Assembly (NCBI GenBank): GCA_965216195.1
Contig: OZ244151.1
Coordinates: 3,286,001-3,350,000, forward strand
DNA length: 64,000 nucleotides
Reading direction: 5' to 3'
From: Aridibacter sp965216195
GTDB lineage: Bacteria > Acidobacteriota > Blastocatellia > Pyrinomonadales > Pyrinomonadaceae
Shown in pieces: positions 25,926 through 34,065 of this stretch. Position 1 is the stretch's first letter. Each line of letters opens with the position of its first letter. A program made the position numbers and the translations under genes. The notes below the pieces were generated by a model that worked only from the letters and a program-made list of their open reading frames with translations, was not told where the DNA came from and did not search any database.

Positions 25926-27509
25926 ATGAAAGCACAAGAAGCATTTGATCAACTTGATCCGCAAAAATGGTCACAAACATCTATCGAACAGCGACTTCAA
26001 ATCTTGAAACAAATTCAAGACAACATGGAAAAATACGGCGACGAACTCGCCCAAGCCGATGGCGATATGAAAAACGGAATCATCGGCGACGAACTATATT
26101 TTCATGGATTTAATATCTTTGGAACTTTAGGACCTATCGCAGGTTCAATTGGAGCGAGCGTTACACTCTACGAATCCCTCCAAAAAGGTGAAAACCTAAA
26201 GTCAACCAAGATTACCCAAATCAACGATGAGATTTGGGACATTCAAGTTTTTCCGCACACAAAGAAAGAAAGGTTGATGGCTGGAAAGCAGACCGGGCAT
26301 TTGCGTGTGAAAGGCGAACCAAAACAAATTAACCCGATGGACAAACCAGCTGGAGTTATCGCCGTTCTGGGAGCCGGAAATTACAGCTCGTCGCTTGAAA
26401 TGGTTAAGGCACTCTTTTGGGAAAACAAAGCTGTGATTCATAAACCGCACCATTTGAATGAAGCAAGCGATGGCGTTTGGCAGAAAATTTTTGCACCGAT
26501 GATGGAAATTGGGGCATTGTCATTTTGCGATGCCGACCAAGGGCGTGCGTTGACAGCTCTTGAAGGGCTCCATGCAATTTTTTTCACAGGTGGAACCGGC
26601 ACGGCGAAGACGATTATGGAGAATACTGAAACGCCACTTGTATCGGAATGCGGAGGAAATAATCCCCTGATTGTTGTTCCCGGTGATCGCGAATGGACGG
26701 ATGAGGAACTCGAACATCAAGCGATAAAAATCGTGAGTTTGGCAAAGATGAACGGCGGAGCTGTTTGCGGAAGAGCTCAGACTATGATCACTTCAAAAAA
26801 CTGGTCGCAAAGGGAAGCCTTCCTGAATGCGATCCGAAAAGCGATCGCCGATCAGACAGTTTCCGGCGGAACTTACTATCCCCGGACGGACGAAACCAAA
26901 AAGGGGTTTCAGGAAGCATATACAAACGCCGAAAACCTTAAATCGGAAGACGGCAAATACATGGCTTCGGATGTATTGCTGATCACCGGAGCGGAAGAGG
27001 ATGGATATGCCGCAAAACATGAAGCGTTTTGTCAGATCGTTAGCGAAATTCCGATTGATACCAAGGCAAACGCCGAAGATTTTCTTCCAAAAGCGGTTGA
27101 TGTCGCCAATAACAATCTACTTGGAACGCTCGGCTGCATGGTTTTAATTGACGACGAAACCCGGGAAGCACATCAAGAAACTTTCAAAAAAGCGATCAAC
27201 GATCTCTCATACGGGGGAATTTCGGTCAACACCATTCCGCCGATGGTTTTCTTTAATCCTTATCTTACTTGGGGCGGAAATGAAGAAGGAAGGGAATTTG
27301 TATCGGGACACGGAAACTTTGGAAATGCGATGAACTTTGAAAACATTGAAAAATCGATTCTTTATGATCAGTTTGTTTCTCCGGGCGATATGTTGATCAC
27401 GGATCGCGACGTGATGGACAAACTTGCCACCGCACAGGTCGATTATATCGTTCACCCGACCTGGTGGAATCTTACGAAGCTTGTTGGAAAAGCGGTGTTA
27501 AACCGTTAA
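25926..27509 (+). CDS. Aldehyde dehydrogenase family protein
   Basis: The 527-residue enzyme shows the ALDH Rossmann core (PAGVIAVLGAGNYSSSLEM, FTGGTGTAKTIM), catalytic base Glu241 in SECGGNNP and catalytic Cys281 in GGAVCGRAQ. It oxidises an aldehyde to the acid with NAD(P)+. The SECGGNNP context and overall length match a branch of uncharacterised bacterial ALDHs rather than succinate-semialdehyde or betaine-aldehyde types. A taggag precedes the ATG. The divergent AraC gene is its likely regulator. Confidence 0.88.
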   Translation: MKAQEAFDQLDPQKWSQTSIEQRLQILKQIQDNMEKYGDELAQADGDMKNGIIGDELYFHGFNIFGTLGPIAGSIGASVTLYESLQKGENLKSTKITQINDEIWDIQVFPHTKKERLMAGKQTGHLRVKGEPKQINPMDKPAGVIAVLGAGNYSSSLEMVKALFWENKAVIHKPHHLNEASDGVWQKIFAPMMEIGALSFCDADQGRALTALEGLHAIFFTGGTGTAKTIMENTETPLVSECGGNNPLIVVPGDREWTDEELEHQAIKIVSLAKMNGGAVCGRAQTMITSKNWSQREAFLNAIRKAIADQTVSGGTYYPRTDETKKGFQEAYTNAENLKSEDGKYMASDVLLITGAEEDGYAAKHEAFCQIVSEIPIDTKANAEDFLPKAVDVANNNLLGTLGCMVLIDDETREAHQETFKKAINDLSYGGISVNTIPPMVFFNPYLTWGGNEEGREFVSGHGNFGNAMNFENIEKSILYDQFVSPGDMLITDRDVMDKLATAQVDYIVHPTWWNLTKLVGKAVLNR

Positions 27510-27565
27510 CACAAAGTAGATTTTGGTAGTTCTCAAAAAAAGTATTGCTGAGATAGATTCCATAG

Positions 27566-27756
27566 CTTGCCACTAGCTTCAGCTAGTGGACTAAGTTTTA
27601 ATCAGCTGGGACGGCTTTAGCCGAATAAAATAAGAGGTTTTTAGTCCTATTTATTACTAGAGCTAAAGCAAATCGGATGACTGATTTTTTTTACGTTTGG
27701 CTAAAGCCGAAGAGTCTTTTTTCAAATCGAATCCACTAGATAAATCTAGTGGCAAG
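27566..27756. repeat. Composite REP element between ALDH and SDR genes
   Basis: The 317-bp gap 27510-27826 has no gene. cttgccactag at 27566-27576 is inverted at 27746-27756 (ctagtggcaag). Each outer arm carries its own palindrome (cactagcttcagctagtg at 27571-27588; ccactagataaatctagtgg at 27733-27752). Two inner inverted copies of a GGCTTTAGCC-type palindrome lie near 27611-27626 and 27696-27712. This is the organisation of a BIME (paired REP units). Confidence 0.65.
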
Positions 27757-27826
27757 TTATAAAGCTTTACTTTTCAAGCACCACCAGATTTTTAACTGTA
27801 AGTCATAAATATAGGAGTTATAAAAA

Positions 27827-28648
27827 ATGAATAAGACAATTTTAATTACAGGATGTAGCAGCGGCATCGGACGTATGACCGCTAAGTATTTTCAAGAAAA
27901 GGGTTGGAATGTGATCGCAACCGTTCGAAACAATCCTGAGCAGGACGAGGAGCTTAACGCTCTCGAAAATGTTTTGGTCGCGGCACTAGACGTTACCAAA
28001 GAAGATACGATCAAATCGGCGGTCGCAAAGGGCGTTGAGAAATTTGGCAAGATCGATGTGTTGTTAAACAATGCGGGCTACGGCTCTTACGGAATTCTGG
28101 AAGCGACGCCTGAAAAAGCCATCCGAATGCAATTTGATGTAAACGTGATCGGAACACTTTTGGTTACAAAAAATGTGCTGCCTTATATGCGTAAGGAGAA
28201 AAACGGAATCATCATTAACATTTCGTCAATGGGCGGAAAGATCACTTTTCCAATGGGAACGCTTTATCACGGCTCCAAGTTTGCCGTGGAAGGAATGAGC
28301 GAAGCACTTTCTTACGAACTCGAAGGCATCGGCGTAAAAGTAAAAATGATTGAACCCGGAATGATCAATACAAATTTTGCTGAAACAACGGCGAACTCGC
28401 TGAATATTGACCCAACCCAAACAGAATACGCACCTTTTATTGAAAAGTGTCTAAAAGGAATTGAACAAGCGGGTTCTCAGCATTCCGAACCGATCGTCGT
28501 AGCAGAGAAAATTTACGAAGCTGCGACGGATGGCAAGGATCAACTTCGCTACATCGCAGGTGCCGACGCAGAGCAGCTAATTGATGCCCGAAAGCAAATG
28601 GATGATTTTGAGTATCTAGCGATGATGAAGCAGCAGATGGGATTGTAG
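27827..28648 (+). CDS. Short-chain dehydrogenase/reductase (SDR)
   Basis: This classical SDR of 273 residues shows TGCSSGIGRMTAKYF (coenzyme loop), LNNAGYGSYG, NISSMGG with the catalytic Ser, and catalytic Tyr147/Lys151 in YHGSKFAVEG. The coenzyme loop and TVRNN suggest NADP(H). ATGs are well placed behind aggag. It precedes a TetR gene on the same strand, with that gene's own promoter in between. Substrate unknown. Confidence 0.9.
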   Translation: MNKTILITGCSSGIGRMTAKYFQEKGWNVIATVRNNPEQDEELNALENVLVAALDVTKEDTIKSAVAKGVEKFGKIDVLLNNAGYGSYGILEATPEKAIRMQFDVNVIGTLLVTKNVLPYMRKEKNGIIINISSMGGKITFPMGTLYHGSKFAVEGMSEALSYELEGIGVKVKMIEPGMINTNFAETTANSLNIDPTQTEYAPFIEKCLKGIEQAGSQHSEPIVVAEKIYEAATDGKDQLRYIAGADAEQLIDARKQMDDFEYLAMMKQQMGL

Positions 28649-28701
28649 CGTTGCGTTTCGTAACTGAGAGTTCGAGGCAACGGTCTTCTGTGTGAAACCG
28701 G

Positions 28702-28748
28702 TTGACAAAAACTATTATTGTGATAACTTACTAGAGTAGTCAGTCGGT
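28702..28748 (+). promoter_or_regulatory. tetR promoter with putative operator
   Basis: TTGACA (28702-28707), a 16-base spacer and TAACTT (28724-28729) form a sigma-70-type promoter. Immediately downstream, ctagagtagtcagtcggt (28731-28748) closely matches attagagtgattagtcggt at 29331-29347, in the same position relative to the next promoter. It is the likely autoregulatory TetR operator. The leader would be only about 15 bases and lacks a Shine-Dalgarno. Confidence 0.6.
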
Positions 28749-28752
28749 TTTT

Positions 28753-29313
28753 ATGGATAAAAGAAAGAAAATACTTGATGCGGCTTTGAAACTCTTCACG
28801 GAGTTTGGCTTTCATGGCACGCCTACGAGCAAGATTGCTCAGGAGGCTGGCGTCGCAAATGGCACTCTCTTCCATCATTTTAGAAGCAAGGAAGAATTGG
28901 TAATCGAGCTTTACAAAACCGTTAAAGCAAATTCAGGCGAATATATATCGCAGGGTTTTGATGAGCAAACGGAAGTAAAGGATAAGATCCGTCATATCTT
29001 TCTTAATTACATTTATTGGGCTTTGGAAAATGAGGCTAAAGCCCAGTTTATGGAGCAGTTTAAGACATCTCCATATGTTGCAAACATCCCGAAAGAGGAA
29101 TTGCACGCCGAAACGCAAATCCATCTCGAACCAATTGAACAGGGAATTAGAGATGGAACTATAAAGTTAAAAGATTTAGATTACATTGTGATGTTGTGTG
29201 TAACACACGCTTACGGTTTACATTCTTATCTGCTGCAAAATGATTTTTCGAAGTCGAAACAACACCAGGTAATAGACGAAACATTTGAACTGCTCTGGAA
29301 AATGTTGACATAA
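28753..29313 (+). CDS. TetR/AcrR-family transcriptional regulator
   Basis: The 186-residue protein has the TetR DNA-binding domain (KILDAALKLFTEFGFHGTPTSKIAQEAGVANGTLFHHFRSKEELV) and an all-helical ligand domain. Its stop codon overlaps the -35 box of the next promoter (ttgaca at 29305-29310). A shared sequence sits at both its own promoter and that of the downstream hydrolase gene, so it probably represses itself and the hydrolase/SDR pair. The inducer is unknown. Confidence 0.93.
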   Translation: MDKRKKILDAALKLFTEFGFHGTPTSKIAQEAGVANGTLFHHFRSKEELVIELYKTVKANSGEYISQGFDEQTEVKDKIRHIFLNYIYWALENEAKAQFMEQFKTSPYVANIPKEELHAETQIHLEPIEQGIRDGTIKLKDLDYIVMLCVTHAYGLHSYLLQNDFSKSKQHQVIDETFELLWKMLT

Positions 29314-29347
29314 AAAATTTTTGCAACTATATTAGAGTGATTAGTCG
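29305..29347 (+). promoter_or_regulatory. Hydrolase promoter with putative TetR operator
   Basis: TTGACA (29305-29310), a 17-base spacer and TATATT (29328-29333) make a near-consensus promoter whose -35 box lies within the last codons of tetR. The motif tagagtgattagtcggt begins inside the -10 box and matches the one at the tetR promoter. Confidence 0.65.
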
Positions 29348-29376
29348 GTCGAACACGAAACGGAATTATAAATTTT

Positions 29377-30285
29377 ATGGTAAACGAAGAACAAACAAAA
29401 CTGTTAACAGGTCTTGCTCAAGGTCTTTCGACTCCGCCTCGAACACCTATTTTGAGAACGCCTGAAGAATATGGGTTGAACTTTGAAGAAATCTCTTTCA
29501 AAACCGAAGATGACGTAACCATCAAAGGTTGGTTAATTCCTGCGGATTCAGACAAGGTTATTATCAGCAATCATTTTTCGCCTGCCAATCGTTATGGTTT
29601 TGCAGGACATTTAGAAGGACTGGATTTTGCAGGTGGTTTTGAGGTTAATTTTCTGCCACGATACAAAGCTTTGCACGACGCAGGCTATAACGTTTTAGCT
29701 TACGACCTTAGAGGCCACGGCGAAAGTGGCGATGGCGAAAACGGAATTTCCGGTGTTGGCTATTACGAATGGCAAGAAGTGCTTGCTTCGATTGATTACA
29801 TCAAGAATAGTGAAAGCACAGAAAATATGAGCATCTCGCTCATGAGTATGTGCATGGGAGCGAATGCCACAATTAATGCAATGGATAAAAAACCGGAAGC
29901 ATTTGAGGATATTAAGTGTTGGATTGCCATTGCTCCGCTAAAAGGTCAAACAACCATAGAACGTCAATCTGAAAATATGGGCATTCCGGTAGCTGATGCC
30001 TTAGAGGCGTTTGAACCGATTTATAACAAAATCACAGGTTTGACGATTGAAGACCACAACATTATTCCTAAAGCAAAACAGATTAAGATTCCAACTTATT
30101 TTCTACAGGTAAGGGACGATATGAACTCTCGTTGGACGGATGTACAAGAGATGTATGACATTACTACTGCCCAGGACAAGAAGATTTCTTATATTGAGGA
30201 CACACCGTGGCGTTTTAAAGGTTACTCCTATTTTTCTGAAAACCCCGAATCTATGGTCAAGTGGTTTAACTCGCATATGAAATAA
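29377..30285 (+). CDS. Alpha/beta hydrolase with Cys at the nucleophile position
   Basis: The 302-residue protein has the alpha/beta-hydrolase order: an N-terminal strand pair (ISFKTEDDVTIKGWLIPA), NVLAYDLRGHGESGDG, the nucleophile elbow, a late acid strand (IPTYFLQVRDDMN), and the final helix. At the elbow the small-x-nucleophile-x-Gly motif reads SMCMG, so Cys159 replaces the usual Ser, as in dienelactone hydrolases. No signal peptide is visible. It lies between the TetR gene and an SDR gene and has a TetR-type operator. Substrate unknown; the Cys could also mean a non-hydrolytic homologue. Confidence 0.8.
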   Translation: MVNEEQTKLLTGLAQGLSTPPRTPILRTPEEYGLNFEEISFKTEDDVTIKGWLIPADSDKVIISNHFSPANRYGFAGHLEGLDFAGGFEVNFLPRYKALHDAGYNVLAYDLRGHGESGDGENGISGVGYYEWQEVLASIDYIKNSESTENMSISLMSMCMGANATINAMDKKPEAFEDIKCWIAIAPLKGQTTIERQSENMGIPVADALEAFEPIYNKITGLTIEDHNIIPKAKQIKIPTYFLQVRDDMNSRWTDVQEMYDITTAQDKKISYIEDTPWRFKGYSYFSENPESMVKWFNSHMK

Positions 30286-30396
30286 TTTTTAGAATAATGA
30301 ATCAGGTAATGTTCATAGAATCGCTATGAGTCAATCAAGCACGCAATGAATAAGTTTAGATGTAGAAATTAGCAGTTTTTGGCAAGGAGTAAAAAA

Positions 30397-31320
30397 ATGA
30401 CAAATTGGACGACAGAAAATATACCGAATCAAAATGGAAAAGTTGCAATTGTAACCGGATCAAGCAGCGGAATCGGTTTTGAAGCGGTGAGGGTTTTGGC
30501 TGAAAAACGAGCGACTGTGGTAATTGCCGTCCGAAATCTGGATAAGGGAAAAGCGGCGGCGGAAAAGATCGCAGCTGAGTTTGAGAATTCGGATTTACAT
30601 ATTTTAGAGCTCGATCTGGCGAACCTGGCATCGGTTAAAGAATTTTCCGAGACTTTTAAAAACGAATACTCGCAGCTTGATTTATTGATCAACAATGCCG
30701 GCGTTATGGTTCCGCCGTATTCAAAAACTAAAGACGGTTTTGAGTTGCAATTCGGAACAAATCACCTGGGGCATTTTGCTTTGACGGCACAGCTTTTGGA
30801 TTTGCTCGTTAAAACTGAGAACTCGAGAGTTGTAAACGTCTCGAGTACAGCCCACAGATACGGCGAGATAGATTTTGACGATTTGAATTGGGAAAGTCGA
30901 AACTATAAACCGTGGACGGCTTATGGCGACAGCAAGATAGCCAATCTCTATTTCACCTATGAGCTCGACAGGAAATTAAAGGAAACAGAACTCGGTGTGA
31001 TAGCCACCGCTGCGCATCCGGGTTGGACAAAAACGGAGCTCCAAAGAAATTCGGGACTTGCAGGATTCTTGAACAACTTTTTTGCGCAGGATATCACGAT
31101 GGGGGCTTTGCCAACTTTGCGCGCTGCTTTTGATCAAAACGCAACAGGCGGTGAGTATTTTGGACCAAATGGTTTTATGGAAATGCGCGGTTATCCGGTT
31201 GAGGTTGAATCAAACGCACTTTCAAAAGACCCAAAGATTGCCGAAAATCTCTGGAACGTATCCGAAGGATTGACGGGTGTGAAGTTTGCATTTGGAGCGG
31301 GAGCGGGTGGTGCAGGTTAG
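30397..31320 (+). CDS. SDR, retinol-dehydrogenase-like
   Basis: Starting at the ATG at 30397, preceded by aaggagt, this ~307-residue SDR has TGSSSGIGFEAVRVLAEK, LINNAGVMVPP, GTNHLGHFALTAQLL, NVSSTAH with catalytic Ser, and Tyr176/Lys180 in YGDSKIAN. The NHLGHF and PGWTKTELQR features are those of the retinol-dehydrogenase/WWOX-like branch. The C-terminus ends in a Gly/Ala-rich tail. It follows the alpha/beta hydrolase on the same strand after ~110 bases. Confidence 0.88.
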   Translation: MTNWTTENIPNQNGKVAIVTGSSSGIGFEAVRVLAEKRATVVIAVRNLDKGKAAAEKIAAEFENSDLHILELDLANLASVKEFSETFKNEYSQLDLLINNAGVMVPPYSKTKDGFELQFGTNHLGHFALTAQLLDLLVKTENSRVVNVSSTAHRYGEIDFDDLNWESRNYKPWTAYGDSKIANLYFTYELDRKLKETELGVIATAAHPGWTKTELQRNSGLAGFLNNFFAQDITMGALPTLRAAFDQNATGGEYFGPNGFMEMRGYPVEVESNALSKDPKIAENLWNVSEGLTGVKFAFGAGAGGAG

Positions 31321-31338
31321 CATTTTTATGGAATTTAG

Positions 31339-31367
31339 TTGACGCTTGAGTGACAGAGTTTTATTAT
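31339..31367 (+). promoter_or_regulatory. tRNA-Leu promoter
   Basis: TTGACG (31339-31344), a 17-base spacer and TATTAT (31362-31367) lie 10 bases before the mature tRNA 5' end. This is a near-consensus housekeeping promoter. Confidence 0.7.
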
Positions 31368-31377
31368 CATAAATCGC

Positions 31378-31465
31378 GCCGGAGTGGCGAAATTGGTATA
31401 CGCACTAGACTCAAAATCTAGCGAGCATTTAGCTCATGTCGGTTCGAGTCCGACCTCCGGCACCA
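31378..31465 (+). tRNA. tRNA-Leu (anticodon CAA)
   Basis: A complete class II cloverleaf. The acceptor arm gccggag pairs with ctccggc. The anticodon stem ctaga/tctag holds loop ctcaaaa with anticodon CAA. A long variable arm (cgagcatttagctcatg) and a T arm with ggttcgagtcc follow. The 3' CCA is encoded. It reads TTG leucine codons. It has its own promoter upstream and a terminator at 31475-31509. Confidence 0.95.
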
Positions 31466-31474
31466 AGAATTTTT

Positions 31475-31509
31475 CGGTTTTCGCCTGTGACAAAGCGGAA
31501 ACCGTTTTT
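31475..31509 (+). terminator. Rho-independent terminator after tRNA-Leu
   Basis: cggttttcgc pairs with gcggaaaccg around a 10-base loop, with one G-U pair, followed by ttttta. Confidence 0.75.
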
Positions 31510-31559
31510 AATATAATCTGTGGGCAAAACCCGCGCTGCTTTCCGAACGTAAGAGCAAC

Positions 31560-32414
31560 ATGGAAGGACGTATAAAGTTATTTTGTTTGATGCTTTTTGT
31601 TTTTGCGACTGCGGTGTGTGGTCAGAAATCCAGCTCGACCGAAGCAGAACCTAAGCCGCAATGTCTTAAGACTGAAACAAAAGTAACATATATCGCTAAC
31701 GAAGGGGTTTTGATCGAGGCTGGCGCGAAAAAGATTCTAATAGACGGTCTTCACCGTTTTTATAAGAACGCCTACGCATTTCCTCCTACTGATTTGAAAG
31801 AGCTTCTTGAAGGTGCCAAAAAGCCTTACGATGAAATTGATTTAGTTCTCGTTTCACATCTTCACGGGGATCATTTCCACCCGGTATCTGTCGCAAACCA
31901 CCTGGTAAACAACTCTCGATCCCGTTTAGCAACATCCAAACAAATTATCGGTCGGATAAAGGACGGCTTTGCTGATTACGGAAAAATCACGACGCAAATC
32001 GAGCCGATTGAGCACAATTGGAAACAGTCTTTTGAAAAAGATTTTGACGGTGTAAAGGTTAAGTTTTTGGGGTTAAGACACGGAAGCGCGCGCTTTAAGT
32101 GGATTGAAAATCTTGGGCATTTGATCGAAGCCGGTGGCAAAAAGTTTTTGCATATTGGCGATGCCGAAATGTCTGAGGAGAATTTCTCAGCATTCAAACT
32201 TTACGAAGAGAGTATTGACGTAGCGTTTATTCCTTATTGGTACTTGCTTTCAAAAAGTGGGCGAACTTTGGTTGAAAAACAGTTCAAACCGAAGCATGTA
32301 ATCGCAGTTCACGTTTCGCCTTCGGAAAGCGCTAGTGTGACCAAGAAGTTAAACGAATACGATTCCTCGATCACGACTTTCACAAAAATTCTCGAAACCA
32401 AAACATTCAAATAG
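31560..32414 (+). CDS. Exported MBL-fold metallo-hydrolase
   Basis: The 284-residue protein starts with a signal peptide (IKLFCLMLFVFATAVCGQ). It has the metallo-beta-lactamase-fold layout: VLIEAGAKKILIDGLHRF, the metal motif SHLHGDHFHP, a downstream His (RHGSA), the bridging Asp in HIGDAEMS, and AVHVSPSES near the end. The fold fits an UlaG/RomA-like periplasmic hydrolase of unknown substrate. It ends nine bases before queA and may be co-transcribed with it. Confidence 0.82.
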   Translation: MEGRIKLFCLMLFVFATAVCGQKSSSTEAEPKPQCLKTETKVTYIANEGVLIEAGAKKILIDGLHRFYKNAYAFPPTDLKELLEGAKKPYDEIDLVLVSHLHGDHFHPVSVANHLVNNSRSRLATSKQIIGRIKDGFADYGKITTQIEPIEHNWKQSFEKDFDGVKVKFLGLRHGSARFKWIENLGHLIEAGGKKFLHIGDAEMSEENFSAFKLYEESIDVAFIPYWYLLSKSGRTLVEKQFKPKHVIAVHVSPSESASVTKKLNEYDSSITTFTKILETKTFK

Positions 32415-32423
32415 TGATCTACT

Positions 32424-33455
32424 ATGCAGATTTCCGAATTTGATTACGATCTCCCCGAACATCTCATTGCGCAGAATCCTGCCAAGGAGCGTGATGCTTC
32501 GAGGATGCTGCTGGCGGCTCGTAAAACAAATACTTTGGAAGACCTGTCCTTTAGCGATTTCCCAGGGCAACTGAAAGAAGGAGATTTGCTCGTTTTAAAC
32601 AATACGAAGGTTTTTCCGGCAAGGCTTTTTGGAAGGAGTGAAACAGGAGCTCGGATCGAACTCTTTCTAATTCAGGAAACAAACGAAAAAATCTGGGAAG
32701 CTTTGGCCCGACCCGGAAAGCGTCTGAAAGCGGGAAAGAAGATTCACTTTAGCGAGAAACTTTCGGCCGAGGTTGTTGAAAAGAGGATTGACGGCAAAGC
32801 TGTCGTGAAATTTGAAACGGAAGAAAATCTCAATAAAGTTCTGGATGAAATCGGTAAGACACCGCTTCCGCCATATATTAAAAGAGAAATGGGGGATGGA
32901 GGAAAAGATCGCAAACGCTACCAGACGGTATACGCAAAAAAACGCGGAGCGATTGCCGCTCCGACAGCTGGTTTGCATTTCACGTCCGAAATTATGGACG
33001 AGATAAAATCCCGCGGTGTCAATCTGATCGAAATAACGCTTCATGTTGGCTATGGAACCTTCGAACCAGTCAGGGTTGAGGATTTATCGGAGCATAAGGT
33101 TATGGCCGAACGCTTTGAAATATCTGAGAGTTCGGCCGCTGCTCTAAATAAGGCGAACCTTGACGGCAAACGAATTATCGCCGTTGGTACCACAACGACT
33201 CGTGCGCTCGAATCATGCCTTATCAAACATAAAGAATTTGTTTCCGGAAACCAGGTCGCTGATTTGACGATTACGCCTAGGTTTACTTTCGGCGCAATTG
33301 ATGGGCTTCTGACCAACTTCCACCTGCCAAAATCGTCGCTGCTCGTTTTAGTATCGACCTTTGGCGGATATGATTTTATAATGAACGCTTACAAACACGC
33401 CGTGAGCAAGGAGTATAGATTTTATAGTTACGGTGATTGCATATTTATAGTCTAG
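32424..33455 (+). CDS. queA: S-adenosylmethionine:tRNA ribosyltransferase-isomerase
   Basis: The 343-residue protein is a clear QueA. It has FDYDLPEHLIAQNPAKERDASRML at the start, LVLNNTKVFPARLFG, LPPYIKR, YQTVYAKKRGAIAAPTAGLHFT, and TNFHLPKSSLLVLVSTFGG near the end. It transfers the ribosyl moiety of SAM to preQ1 at tRNA position 34 to make epoxyqueuosine. The stop codon lies inside the inverted repeat 33450-33515. Confidence 0.97.
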   Translation: MQISEFDYDLPEHLIAQNPAKERDASRMLLAARKTNTLEDLSFSDFPGQLKEGDLLVLNNTKVFPARLFGRSETGARIELFLIQETNEKIWEALARPGKRLKAGKKIHFSEKLSAEVVEKRIDGKAVVKFETEENLNKVLDEIGKTPLPPYIKREMGDGGKDRKRYQTVYAKKRGAIAAPTAGLHFTSEIMDEIKSRGVNLIEITLHVGYGTFEPVRVEDLSEHKVMAERFEISESSAAALNKANLDGKRIIAVGTTTTRALESCLIKHKEFVSGNQVADLTITPRFTFGAIDGLLTNFHLPKSSLLVLVSTFGGYDFIMNAYKHAVSKEYRFYSYGDCIFIV

Positions 33456-33515
33456 GAAGTCCGTGAAGTCTTGGAAGTCAACAGACCTTCCCAGACTGCC
33501 AAGACTTAACTAGAC
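33450..33515. repeat. Inverted repeat overlapping the queA stop
   Basis: gtcta (33450-33454) inverts at 33511-33515, and aagtcttgg (33466-33474) inverts at 33499-33507 (ccaagactt). The left arm repeats a ggaagtc step. The element supplies the queA stop codon and may act as its terminator. Confidence 0.55.
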
Positions 33516-33531
33516 CGCCCGACTGAAAACA

Positions 33532-34065
33532 ATGGCTGTAGTGCAAAAAATCAAGGACATACTGCTTCCTGATGAACTTTCGGACGAGCGCCCCGCTCCG
33601 CTTGCCGAAGCCACGACCTACAAAATAATTCCGCTTACGGAAAAACATACGCAGGACGTTTTAAACCTTAATTTGCGCTGTTTTCATGGCGGCGAGAATT
33701 ACACACTTCAAACCTTCAAACACCTACTTACTGAACCGAGTGTTTTAAGCTACCGCATTATTACGGCTGAAGAGCAAATGGTCGGCTTTATATTCGTAAC
33801 GGTTACTAATGAAAAGGTCGCACATATTACTACTGTCGGCGTTGCACCAGAACACAGAAAACGGGGCCTCGCAAAAAGACTTCTTCTCCACGCCGAAAAA
33901 GCCCTAAAGAATAGGAGCTTTGATTCGGTTGTGCTGGAAGTTCGCGTAGGTAATTACATCGCACAGAATCTTTATCATCAGCTTGGATATACGATCATCC
34001 AGAAATTACACAACTATTATTCTGATGGCGAAGATGCCTACCTTATGTCAAAATCGATTTATTAA
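33532..34065 (+). CDS. RimI-like GNAT acetyltransferase
   Basis: The 177-residue protein has a GNAT domain from about residue 33. It shows GFIFVTVTNEKVAHITTVGVAPEHRKRGLAKRLLLHAEKAL, with the acetyl-CoA loop RKRGLA, and LEVRVGNYIAQNLYHQLGY, which closely resembles RimI-type protein N-terminal acetyltransferases. The N-terminal 30 residues are extra. The stop overlaps the thiE start by one base (TAATG), so translation is coupled. Confidence 0.85.
   Translation: MAVVQKIKDILLPDELSDERPAPLAEATTYKIIPLTEKHTQDVLNLNLRCFHGGENYTLQTFKHLLTEPSVLSYRIITAEEQMVGFIFVTVTNEKVAHITTVGVAPEHRKRGLAKRLLLHAEKALKNRSFDSVVLEVRVGNYIAQNLYHQLGYTIIQKLHNYYSDGEDAYLMSKSIY

Noticed and set aside
31384..31575. Plus-strand ORF of 63 codons
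   Set aside because: It is the tRNA-Leu gene read in frame; the cloverleaf and promoter explain the sequence.
33983..34065. TPP riboswitch before thiE
   Set aside because: thiE overlaps the upstream acetyltransferase gene by one base and there is no untranslated leader to hold one.
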